In this document: one piece after another, positions 59,601-64,000 of the stretch
Position numbering within the stretch: the first letter of the stretch is position 1
Layout: every line of letters begins with the position of its first letter
Source of the DNA: Tubiluchus corallicola
Taxonomy: Eukaryota > Priapulida > Priapulimorpha > Priapulimorphida > Tubiluchidae
Length of the DNA stretch: 64,000 nucleotides
Assembly (NCBI GenBank): GCA_030141605.1
Contig: JAQGDQ010000274.1
Span: forward strand, 1-64,000
Direction: 5' to 3'
Notes under the pieces: generated by a model
Database searches by the model: none
The model's input: the letters and a program-made list of their open reading frames with translations, nothing else
Told to the model about the DNA's origin: nothing
Made by a program: the position numbers and the translations under genes

Positions 59601-61211
59601 AAGCAAAAGTGACTGACATTCGCTAATTTTATGAAAAGTTACATAGTTTAGTTAGATTGGCAGTTATTTAGACCATTCAAAAATATCAATGAATAAATCA
59701 AAATAAAAATTAACAGAAATAAATTTACATCATTGTGGCATATATCTAATGATAAATTTCGCTAGCTTGCACAAGACAGATTGTTCACATGTACTACAGA
59801 ACTGCATTCTGACAAGATAACTGGGTCAAATGCCCACACTTTAACGTTTCCAGGTAGATGGAGCCACCTTGGTTACAAACTTTAAATTTATTAAGTGAGG
59901 TTCACACTGGCCTTAATAGTAAAGTTTTAAACAGTGAAGCAGCAGAATAATGCTAAAGTAAACTGCTAAAGTAAGAATAATGCTGGGTACAAAATGATGT
60001 GTTAATTAGCTATTACCAGGACTGGATTATGATTTTTTGGGATACCTAGGGTAGTGAAATTCTCAGCCCCGTCTGACTCACCTACATTTACGTAGCTTGA
60101 AGTAAACTTTTGCTAATTCCTTAAATAAACTAGAATAGCTGATTTTTGTGTCTTAATAAAAGTATTCTTAAAGAAATACCACCATTTTACTGTTTATTGC
60201 AAACCAAATTAGCACATATTTCAACACAATCGAAGTGAAAAAACAAATTTTTCAGTACCCAAACTTGAGGGATCCTAGGCTGCAGCCTATTCTAGCCTAT
60301 GTGATAATTCTCTGTATTACCGTGGAGCCTATTAGCTCACTTTGATCTACCACAGCGTACCTTTAAGACCCGACACTTTACACGTTTAACGGGATCACGT
60401 GTTGTTGGTGTTTATTTGTACTTTGCAATGTACCTGTTCACTCGCCAGATTACATCGACTTCATCACAATCTTCATCAATATTTCACTTTTCCTGCTTTT
60501 GCTGTGGTTAGAAAATTTACGTATCCTGAATACGGGGGCGAGCATCGAATGTTCGCGTTCGATTCCAGCAAGTTTTTTTTAGTTTGAATTCGATTTTGAA
60601 CCTAAAATTATAGATTCGAATAATTCAGCGCTTCTACTGCATATGTCCTTTTTCATTAAAACGTTTTGAAACGTCATTGAAATACCAGTGTTTAGGTGCA
60701 ATTTCTGTGCCCGATTTTTATACAAATTATTTGTGTTTCTGCTGCAGAATTAAATAAAGTAAAATGCATGATCTTTGACAGACTGCTTTTTGTCACTGAT
60801 TTGCAAATTCATTTGAAAATCTTTAAAAATCAATTAGAATTCATTTCGAATTTGAAATTCTGTTTGAAAGCCTTAAACTGGTTTCAATTCAAATTCACTC
60901 TCGAATGCTGTCCTTGGTAATGAATGTAAGTTGTTTAGTTTAGACAAAGATGTAGATTGAACGTTGAACCCTGTCTTAACAGCTTTTGTAAACAGCTTTT
61001 TAATTAAAAGTACTTTAATTGACTTAGATACATAGAGGAGGCCGTGATGAATCTAGATGCGACGTCGCCACTTGTCAAAGAACACATCCCAACCGTGATC
61101 GGATCACTGCGCAAGAAGCTTATGCTGTACCTGGAAGCCCATCCTCATGGTCCGATGGCTCGCAACATGAAAATGTTGCTCATGGCTGCACAGTCATTGT
61201 TAGGACATTAA
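24115..61211 (+). CDS. EDC4: Enhancer of mRNA-decapping protein 4 (EDC4/Ge-1), about 29 coding exons
   Basis: Cytoplasmic P-body scaffold that links DCP2 and DCP1 during 5' decapping of mRNA. Joining the exons gives 3768 nt, 1255 residues plus stop, against about 1400 in human. Domain order is the family's: N-terminal WD40 region (about residues 76-400), a low-complexity Ser/Thr/acidic linker (about 450-780), a long helical coiled-coil region (about 790-1100), and the C-terminal Ge-1 helical domain (about 1095-1255). Diagnostic stretches include YDWEMKWYSGNLVA, LLLKGFIG, ATASANGEVKFFQ, ETWTCLQTIRF, LPAFERACQAMFGQIN and CPLQQPVLLSLISQL. All introns are GT-AG except intron 11, which is GC-AG. 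Least certain: exon 1 (24115-24151, 12 codons, chosen because it splices in frame to exon 2) and the 3' end of exon 16 (41106, or 41052 at a better donor; both keep frame). Small exons in the divergent linker could be missing. It is transcribed away from MRPL38. Confidence 0.94.
26789..27399. mobile_element. Tigger/pogo-like MITE with TA flanks
   Basis: Ends CAGTCATACCTCTGTT and AACAGAGGTACTACTG, each bordered by TA. 611 bp in EDC4 intron 3; no transposase. Confidence 0.72.
27733..34009 (+). CDS. EDC4: EDC4 WD40-region exons 4-11
   Basis: Exons 27733-27838, 28041-28233, 30335-30488, 30626-30730, 31626-31738, 32635-32718, 33551-33646 and 33916-34009. They encode about residues 76-390, the WD40 repeats involved in P-body and decapping-partner binding in the family. 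Motifs in order: YDWEMKWYSGNLVA, FAHFDEL, HRVIWCPYIPDD, VEMWSIDM, FSPDGTALATAS, CLHKWSPHNGKPLSSLFF, VTGASNNTEVKVWS, LDLSATYLLMSDISRK. Exon 9 ends at a strong GTGAGT donor (NPSL then a split Asp codon). Exon 10 begins within the last copy of a 112-bp tandem repeat. Exon 11 ends AAG before GCAAGT. Confidence 0.93.
28408..28710 (+). repeat. Direct repeat, about 90 bp x 2
   Basis: GTTACGTGTAGCTAGGCCTC with CTCTGTTGCAAAATCTGCA recurs about 209 bp later with small differences. EDC4 intron 5. Confidence 0.65.
28763..29293. mobile_element. Tigger/pogo-like MITE, family B (complete)
   Basis: Ends CAGTAGGTGCCACTTAATA and TATTAAGCGGCACCTACTG form a near-perfect TIR flanked by TA. 531 bp in EDC4 intron 5. 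The rest of that intron (29294-30330) is AT-rich with nothing recognised. Confidence 0.82.
31440..31590 (+). mobile_element. Possible 3' end of a non-LTR retrotransposon
   Basis: The segment ends GTGCGAAATAAACTCA followed by (ATA)n, the form of CR1/L2-like 3' tails. No coding part is recognised. EDC4 intron 7. Confidence 0.4.
31877..32404. mobile_element. hAT-like MITE, family F (copy 1)
   Basis: It begins CAGTGGTTCCCAACC and ends GTTGGGAACCCGTG. Flanking 8-mers atttaatt and gtttaata agree at 6 of 8. Other copies: 55738-56282, 58448-59133 (split) and 63630-64000. EDC4 intron 8. Confidence 0.8.
33003..33566 (+). repeat. Minisatellite, 112 bp x 5, spanning the EDC4 exon 10 acceptor
   Basis: CTGGTCAACAG unit marks at 33032, 33144, 33256, 33368 and 33479. 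Each unit ends in TTTTTAG then TGTACAGTTTTGGAAG. The last copy of that motif, at 33551, is the true start of exon 10. Four earlier copies start at 33105, 33217, 33329 and 33441 (the last lacks one G). Confidence 0.92.
34009..34081 (+). repeat. 35-bp tandem repeat carrying the exon 11 GC donor
   Basis: GGCAAGTTTTTACCTTTTGC begins at 34009 and again at 34044, with a third partial start at 34079. The first copy holds the exon 11 donor (AAG then GCAAGT). Confidence 0.9.
34540..34995 (+). repeat. Minisatellite, 80 bp x about 6
   Basis: GATATGTTACTAC marks at 34588, 34668, 34719, 34799, 34879 and 34959; one unit is shortened to 51 bp. The unit includes ACGAAAAAGTAGTGCCAC and GTTTCACCACGTTGTGAAAC. 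EDC4 intron 11. Confidence 0.9.
35301..46907 (+). CDS. EDC4: EDC4 end of WD40 region and low-complexity linker, exons 12-20
   Basis: Exons 35301-35481, 36352-36552, 38272-38467, 39953-40053, 40958-41106, 42836-43032, 44254-44310, 46449-46502 and 46847-46907. Exon 12 begins VLYILQL and carries CISEFVLAQPLLSL, matching the conserved region after the propeller. Exon 13 contains VAAKIYAVFPKALQEL. The rest is Ser/Thr-rich with an acidic run in exon 17 (EDEADDDDAVVEDEEE). The linker is poorly conserved in the family, so exons 15-20 rest mainly on frame and splice-site consistency. Exon 14 has LLTPESF, like human LMTPDAF. Exon 17 has NKAWPQPPNIAEL, like human QVWPTAPDI. The 3' end of exon 16 is ambiguous. 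Confidence 0.78.
35990..36335 (-). mobile_element. CR1/L2-like non-LTR retrotransposon 3' fragment
   Basis: The minus strand near 36165-36080 reads NLVTYGSHSFSTVAPKLWND then LPIHVRKS. The APKLWNDLP signature is typical of the C-terminus of CR1/L2-type reverse-transcriptase proteins. Upstream codons are frame-broken. EDC4 intron 12. Confidence 0.75.
36636..37290 (+). mobile_element. TIR element, family C (copy 3)
   Basis: Ends TGCAAACCAAAACCATCCGT and ACTTATGGACGATTTTGC; parallel to 16170-16830. EDC4 intron 13. Confidence 0.75.
37513..38178. mobile_element. Tigger/pogo-like MITE, family A (copy 3)
   Basis: TA, then CAGTAAAAGTCCTCGCTTAA ... TTAAGCGAGGTTCTTACTG, then TA. 666 bp in EDC4 intron 13, ending about 90 bp before exon 14. 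Confidence 0.8.
38732..39751. mobile_element. Family B element, larger form with internal block
   Basis: Ends AGTCGGCGCCGCTTAATAGG and CTATTAAGTGGCGACTACTG. Its outer parts match the 531-bp copy at 28763. An extra block of about 490 bp lies inside, bordered by two copies of a 50-bp sequence (TTTAATTTATTG(C/T)TAATTCAC at about 39017 and 39505), and matches 14700-15100 in reverse complement. Confidence 0.7.
40095..40722. mobile_element. TIR element related to family I
   Basis: Ends TTAAAGGAAGACGGGATG and GGGTCCGGTTTTGCTTTAA resemble family I termini; the interior differs. EDC4 intron 15. Confidence 0.45.
41387..41898 (-). mobile_element. 5S-rRNA-headed SINE (copy 2) with perfect 11-bp TSD
   Basis: Flanked by tttaaggatgt at 41376-41386 and 41899-41909. 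The minus-strand head (41892-41791) is 5S rRNA: CATATCACGTTGAAAACACC, GGTTCTCGTCTGATCACC, AAGTTAAGCAACGT, AGTACTTGGATGGG and ATACCAGGTGCTGTAGGC, with about 9 nt deleted after ATGGGT. A GC-rich body of about 400 bp follows, shared with 18797-19275. This is the layout of SINE3-class (5S-derived) elements. EDC4 intron 16. Confidence 0.9.
42190..42615. repeat. AT-rich repeat with inverted ends (uncertain)
   Basis: The two ends share CGGATA and GCGAATA motifs in inverted arrangement. No TSD resolved. EDC4 intron 16. Confidence 0.3.
43492..43670 (+). repeat. Minisatellite, 27 bp x about 6-7, open in two frames
   Basis: Unit GGAGTTGCAAAGCTCGCTAC plus CGTCGCC. Because 27 is a multiple of 3, it reads (GVAKLATVA)n on the plus strand and (NSGDGSELC)n on the minus strand. 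It lies in EDC4 intron 17 and is not spliced into my model. Confidence 0.9.
44500..44925 (+). repeat. Dispersed repeat, family L (copy 2)
   Basis: Contains CGACGCCCTAGGCTGATAG and CACCCTAGGCTGTAGCCTAA; reverse complement of 9200-9635. EDC4 intron 18. Confidence 0.6.
45340..45410 (+). pseudogene. Degenerate 5S-rRNA-like fragment
   Basis: CAAAGTTAAGCAGTGCTGAA, GGTTAATATGTAGGTTGGTG resembles the 5S internal control region (AAGTTAAGCAGCGTCGGGC, TTAGTACTTGGATGGGTG). No SINE body recognised. EDC4 intron 18. Confidence 0.5.
45830..46288. mobile_element. hAT-like MITE, family G (copy 1)
   Basis: Ends CAGGGATGAGAATTTTCCGC and TTGTCATTCTCATCCCTG. Flanks cacattaa and cattaatg share CATTAA but are not a clean TSD. 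Other copies 58513-59012 and 62024-62484. Confidence 0.8.
47110..47510. mobile_element. Tigger-like repeat, family H (copy 1)
   Basis: Repeated TATAAGGGAC-type motifs and TCCTATGTAAAAATCTTCGT, shared with 56640-57110. Exact ends not resolved. EDC4 intron 20. Confidence 0.5.
47650..48130 (-). mobile_element. Non-LTR retrotransposon C-terminal fragment
   Basis: The minus strand near 48105-48010 reads SPSCECGSTYETVGHYLISC then PLYHQARHDLF. The CxCGxxxET-H-L-C-Y-R pattern is characteristic of the C-terminal end of I/jockey/CR1-type ORF2 proteins. EDC4 intron 20. Confidence 0.8.
48556..56560 (+). CDS. EDC4: EDC4 coiled-coil exons 21-26
   Basis: Exons 48556-48754, 50105-50269, 51105-51220, 53562-53727, 54423-54609 and 56475-56560. 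The block is rich in Gln, Glu, Leu and Lys, with heptad-like spacing (for example LLKVQQLELQELRQE), and is predicted to be helical. Exons 23-24 carry the best conserved part: VKLTATDTALKDGIGKL, then QAVANVIQPIVQKAY and LPAFERACQAMF. Exon 25 starts YLSQLQFVSQKQQQ, and exon 26 carries IKDEMKSALKEQ. The family uses this region for self-association. Intron phases are consistent throughout. Confidence 0.9.
49310..49375 (+). pseudogene. 5S-rRNA-like fragment
   Basis: GCGACCAAAGTTAAGCAACG, CGAGTCTGATCATCAAGTGG, ATGCGTGACTGC resembles the 5S internal region with an internal deletion. It is plus-strand, in EDC4 intron 21, with no recognisable SINE body. Confidence 0.55.
49538..49932 (+). mobile_element. 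TIR element, family D (copy 3) with 19-bp perfect TIR
   Basis: Starts AATAAGCCTTTTCACAGTT and ends AACTGTGAAAAGGCTTATT, exact reverse complements. It is the best preserved of three copies. EDC4 intron 21. Confidence 0.85.
50510..51000. repeat. Dispersed repeat, partner of 970-1420
   Basis: See 970-1420; here the ATGGCGTCATCTGGTTACCG block is inverted relative to the adjoining GCGCGCCCAAGC...GACTTGGC segment. EDC4 intron 22, just upstream of exon 23. Confidence 0.65.
51270..51780. repeat. Possible non-LTR 3' tail (minus) followed by a 91-bp x 3 repeat
   Basis: 51270-51420 in reverse complement ends GTGAAATAAAGATTATTAAA, like a CR1-type 3' end. 51525-51775 holds three copies of a unit of about 91 bp (GCATTTGTGGA(G/A)(A/G)AGGCAACA, GATTAGACTA). 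EDC4 intron 23. Confidence 0.55.
52182..53392. mobile_element. hAT-like element with internal minisatellite
   Basis: Ends CAGGGATGTGCAAACTGCGA and AATTTGCACACCCCTG, typical hAT-type termini. No TSD seen. The interior includes a 26-bp array at 52943-53190. No intact transposase frame. EDC4 intron 23. Confidence 0.7.
52943..53190 (+). repeat. Minisatellite, 26 bp x about 9
   Basis: Unit like ACTGCACAGACTGTGTTCTG plus CACTGT, alternating TTCTG and GATG variants. It lies inside the hAT-like element. Confidence 0.92.
53838..54045 (+). repeat. Tandem duplication, about 130 bp period
   Basis: GAGTTTAGTCTTAACACAAC through TCGGCAGCATCTA occurs twice. EDC4 intron 24. Confidence 0.85.
54640..55292 (-). 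mobile_element. TIR element, family C (copy 4)
   Basis: Ends ACATAGCAAGATTTTCCAT and CCGACTTGTGGACGGTTTTG; reverse complement of the 36636-37290 copy. It starts about 30 bp after the EDC4 exon 25 donor. Confidence 0.75.
55738..56282. mobile_element. hAT-like MITE, family F (copy 2) with perfect 8-bp TSD
   Basis: Flanked by cattagat at 55730-55737 and 56283-56290. Ends TGTGTGTTCCCAACC and CGTTGGGAACCACTG. Reverse orientation relative to 31877-32404. EDC4 intron 25. Confidence 0.9.
56640..57110. mobile_element. Tigger-like repeat, family H (copy 2)
   Basis: Contains several TTATAAGGGAC motifs and CCTATGTAAAAATC twice, suggesting internal duplication relative to 47110-47510. EDC4 intron 26. 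Confidence 0.5.
57161..57920 (+). repeat. Minisatellite, 48 bp x about 15
   Basis: Unit ACTATTTGCCTTTTTACCAG, TGCTATAAAGCTGTTTCACA, TTTAACCA. The first part alternates CACATTAATTCA and CACATTTAACCA units, giving a 96-bp higher-order repeat. The period is a multiple of 3, so long repetitive frames stay open on both strands. EDC4 intron 26. Confidence 0.95.
58249..61211 (+). CDS. EDC4: EDC4 C-terminal Ge-1 domain exons 27-29
   Basis: Exons 58249-58382, 59260-59423 and 61028-61211, ending at TAA 61209-61211. Motifs: GDSVVSALRSNAATPVP, LLQQKQLNEAFQTALSASNL, CNAIQPADVF, CPLQQPVLLSLISQLSADLG, YIEEAVMNLD and the final LLMAAQSLLGH. This helical domain is the most conserved part of the family, and in fly and human proteins it is needed for P-body targeting. 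The last 22 bases of coding sequence, with the stop codon, are copied 81 bp downstream. Confidence 0.95.
58448..59133. mobile_element. hAT-like MITE family F (copy 3) split by family G
   Basis: 58448-58512 and 59013-59133 match consecutive parts of 55738-56282 (AAGTTAAAATTAA..., then GTGATGCAGGTTTCTGGAAA and AAAGGTTGGGAATCACTG). The 500-bp block between them is a family G element. EDC4 intron 27. Confidence 0.8.
58513..59012. mobile_element. hAT-like MITE, family G (copy 2), nested
   Basis: Ends CAGGGATGAGAATTTTCCAG and TTGTCATTCTCATCCCTG. The flanks acaaatgc and gtaaatgt agree at 5 of 8 positions; uninterrupted family F reads ACAAATGCGAACG at this point. Confidence 0.82.
60010..60310 (+). 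repeat. Dispersed repeat, family L (copy 3, diverged)
   Basis: Contains GATCCTAGGCTGCAGCCTAT and CTAGCCTATGTGATAATTCT near its right end, like 44880-44925. EDC4 intron 28. Confidence 0.5.
60530..60935. repeat. Dispersed AT-rich repeat, family J (copy 2)
   Basis: Contains GGGCGAGCATCGAATGTTCG and ATTATAGATTCGAATAATTC, parallel to 22560-22975. EDC4 intron 28; ends about 90 bp before exon 29. Confidence 0.6.
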
Positions 61212-61350
61212 TTTGTGATATTGCTGGATTGTACAACACTCATCAGTACTTAGTAATGTCCAAATCATGTACAGTCATTGTTAGGACATTAATTTGTGAT
61301 GTAACTGGATCGTACGGAACTCAGCAGTACTCAGTGGTGTCCGAATCATG
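61190..61350 (+). repeat. 81-bp tandem duplication across the EDC4 stop codon
   Basis: ACAGTCATTGTTAGGACATT starts at 61190 and again at 61271. The first copy holds the last EDC4 codons and TAA; the second lies in the presumed 3'UTR. The copies differ at several positions in the remainder. Confidence 0.88.
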
Positions 61351-61970
61351 TACAGATAATAACATTTTAAAAGTAGAATCATCAGTAGCACCTCCTTTAG
61401 TCGTAGATTGTTTTGCTTTTATAATTTTACAAGTTATAGTTAAAATGCATTTTAACGCCTGTGTTCATTAATCGTTCTGTCAAACACTGTTGCTGGCTTA
61501 AGAATGGAAACAAGTTGTATTTGAAGTCCTGAATTCAAAAACTAAGAACACCACAAAAATGCTAATTCAGCTAATGAAAGCTACTCTTGGTTTGCTTTGT
61601 AATGCAGCATATGTTTAAGGTTGCTAATTTTTACTGATTTCTTTATTCTCATTTCATTTCTTAACCCTCCGACCAGAGAAGATTGAGTTTAAACCCACCT
61701 ACCAGTACCTGTCATCTTCTCAGCTTAAACTATCTTTCTATTATAAGCAAAATTTATTCGACCGCTCACCCGTGACTTTTAATCTAACTGCCCGTACTGC
61801 CGTTGTGTTGATATACTCCGTCATTTGATATAAGCAAAAGCGAGAAAGTCAACATATGTCAAATACTTTTAGACCGCCTGCTAGCTGGCCTTGAAATTTA
61901 TCATTATTGTGGTAAAATGGCCTACATTAGGCCTTGGAGGCGTAATCAAATGAAGTAACATAATTCACCG

Positions 61971-61976
61971 AATAAA
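61971..61976 (+). terminator. Candidate EDC4 polyadenylation signal AATAAA
   Basis: AATAAA lies about 760 nt after the stop codon and just before a family G insertion. No nearer canonical hexamer was noticed. Confidence 0.35.
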
Positions 61977-62023
61977 AACATTTCTTCTGAGGATTTCCTG
62001 TACATCATTTTTTCACTCGTAAC

Positions 62024-62484
62024 CAGGGATGAGAAGTTTCCGCGGATACGCTGAATTCGTTGAGAAAATTTTTACGGACCCAGTACATTATTTCACAAGC
62101 TGACCGCTAGTTCGCAGGCCGTCACTTTGTTTACATCACGTACATCAGTGTAGCCACGTGTATATCTCTATGTATAAAAATATAGAATCAATTGTGCGGA
62201 GTTATTTGAGTCAATTGCAGACAGTTTTTATATACTTTTGCATAGGAGTGGCCAGTACTTAGCCGTTTTTGAGACAATTAGGTATCGTGTAGCCTTGATA
62301 GTTGGGTATTTTAAATTATGCATGAAACCAGGTAACTGATATTTTAAGTCCACTTAGAGGCTCTCTATGGTCACAAAATTGCAATTTGTGGCTGGCTCCC
62401 CTTGAACTCCATTGGGGGCCTAGATGGCCCCAAAAACCCCGGCCTGTTTCAGAGTTTTTTTACAATTTGTCATTCTCATCCGTG
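62024..62484. mobile_element. hAT-like MITE, family G (copy 3) with perfect 8-bp TSD
   Basis: Flanked by ctcgtaac at 62016-62023 and 62485-62492. Ends CAGGGATGAGAAG and TTGTCATTCTCATCCGTG. 461 bp, non-coding. Confidence 0.93.
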
Positions 62485-62631
62485 CTCGTAACATTAACAC
62501 AGTTCTTACTTTGCATGAATGAATCAAACACACTGTCAGTTCTTATCATTGTTCCAATACATTATGTATTTTACAGGATAGAGTGTGTTTGTATACTCGT
62601 AGTGATACTTTGTTTAATTTTCACCAAAACC

Positions 62632-63199
62632 TTTAAAGGAAAACCTGACGATTGTGGAGACTTAATGTCATTTTAATTTACTGTCCAAGATATACATTTT
62701 CTTGCCTATAAAAGTTAACAACTGTTTCTTATATTTGAATAATTAGCTTGGAAAGTTAATTAACGGCAACCGAACACAGCTATTGCTTACGACAGAAACT
62801 AACCACAGTTTGTGCAATGGCAGGCGTCTTCCCTTGCTCGTCTTTGCACGTTTGCATAAGTGTTACTGCTTAAATGCATGATGTCACGAAAATGGGCCGT
62901 ACATCATATGACATCAGAAACTAACACAGCAGTTCATGATCATGGTTGTCACGGTACTGTCTTCTATTTGTCAGCCATGCGAATGTGACAAAAAGGTGCC
63001 ACTGCCAATCTTGGTAGATTCACTGAGCCGCACGTAGCTTTGAAAGTTTAATGAAATTTGAGTATCCGAGGTAATTATTATTTAATCTAAGCTATGATTT
63101 AAAAAAGCTATTGTAGCTTTCGACATGCTATTAAAGCTTTAGAGCAATTTTTATTCTGAACTAATGTTTACACAATCGTCCAATTTCCCTTTAAAGAAA
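62632..63199 (-). mobile_element. TIR element, family I (copy 3)
   Basis: Ends AAAGGAAAACCTGACGATTG and CAATCGTCCAATTTCCCTTT; reverse complement of the copies in MRPL38 introns. 63200-63630 shows nothing recognised. Confidence 0.72.
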
Positions 63200-63629
63200 C
63201 TGCGTGTCTGCAAATTTCTTTTTATGTAATTTGTTAATTAATTCATTTCTTTTGTTCTCCATTTTTATATGTAAATATACGAGTAGTTTGATTACACAAT
63301 ATTAGTTAATTAGGTTTTGTAATTAGCATTCTTTTTAATGAAATCCATATTTACATTTATAACACTACCGGGAAATTGCGCACAGGTCATGCAATCATGT
63401 GAACAGACTGGAAAATGTGTATGGAAGCTGACTTTTAGTTATTTTATGTGCACGTGGCTTTACTCTAATCCAAATAAACATTACAGCTGTTGCGAAACAC
63501 AAAACTCTAAGCATTTCAAAGTTCTTTCATTCACTTTTATGGCATGTAATGAAAAAATCAATTATTTCTCATTAACCTTGTCTTCATTTTAAGGCACTTA
63601 CTGGAATAACGTTGCCCCCTTTTATCTAG

Positions 63630-64000
63630 AGCATGGGTTCCAAATCTTCAGGTCGTAGCCGCATTTGGGGTCGCCAAAAACACTTTTCGTGTGGTCGCGG
63701 GCTAGTCCAAAAACTATTTTTAAAAAATGCTGTTTTCATCTGATGTATGTAAGTAGATCTTGTTTCCTCAGTCTCTCATTACATCATTTTGTTCTGGAAA
63801 GTAAAACTGGGTTTTCCCACTCTAAATGCGGTGTACGAGTGCTTGATTTTCCAGGAAAATGGCGTTTTTCCATGTTGTACATTTGTGTACAGTGTAGACG
63901 GCCCGAAAGTGTGGCTCTATTCATTTTATCTTGGATATCTATTGCTTGTGCATTACTGGTCAATGAGAAATAGGCGCGACTATCACATTAATGAATTAAT
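63630..64000. mobile_element. hAT-like MITE, family F (copy 4), cut by window edge
   Basis: CATGGGTTCCAAATC, GTCGCGGGCTAGTCC and TCTTGTTTCCTCAGTCTCTC match 55738-56282. The right end lies beyond the window. Confidence 0.75.

Overview
This window is animal (metazoan) nuclear DNA, AT-rich, with two intron-containing protein genes arranged head to head. On the minus strand (about 6.6-22.5 kb) lies a 9-exon gene for the mitochondrial large-subunit ribosomal protein mL38 (MRPL38). On the plus strand (about 24.1-61.2 kb) lies a gene of about 29 coding exons for the mRNA-decapping scaffold EDC4 (also called Ge-1 or HEDLS). I joined the exons by hand at splice sites. Reading frame is kept across every junction: 428 codons plus stop for MRPL38 and 1255 plus stop for EDC4. 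No other host protein gene could be supported.

The host is a non-vertebrate animal that I cannot name. Evidence: ordinary metazoan gene structures, introns of about 0.1-4.9 kb, degenerate TTAGGG-type interstitial telomere-like repeats, 5S-rRNA-headed SINEs, and CR1/Rex1/I-like non-LTR fragments. The presumed EDC4 start codon sits 2 nt after a strong 3' splice site with no obvious partner exon. This fits either a 5'UTR intron or spliced-leader trans-splicing, as in tunicates, cnidarians and some other phyla.

Layout: 1-6.6 kb is gene-free DNA with transposon remnants and telomere-like repeats. 6.6-22.5 kb is MRPL38, whose introns carry many short terminal-inverted-repeat (TIR) elements, a 5S-headed SINE, and a nest in which a non-LTR retrotransposon is broken by a TIR element and a solo LTR. 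22.5-24.1 kb is the shared 5' interval, with a (TAA)n tract and a large foldback. 24.1-61.2 kb is EDC4, with introns full of elements from the same families plus at least eight tandem-repeat arrays. 61.2-64 kb is the 3' flank with further hAT-like copies.

The two genes act in different compartments (mitochondrial translation; cytoplasmic mRNA decapping), and their shared 5' interval is the only link I can see. I found no undescribed gene system. The most interesting signals are structural: a minisatellite copying the EDC4 exon 10 splice acceptor, a GC-AG intron whose donor is tandemly repeated, 5S-derived SINEs with a perfect target-site duplication (TSD), a solo LTR whose removal restores a broken retrotransposon frame, and hAT-like elements nested in one another. 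All family names come from motif recognition by eye. No database search or alignment program was run.
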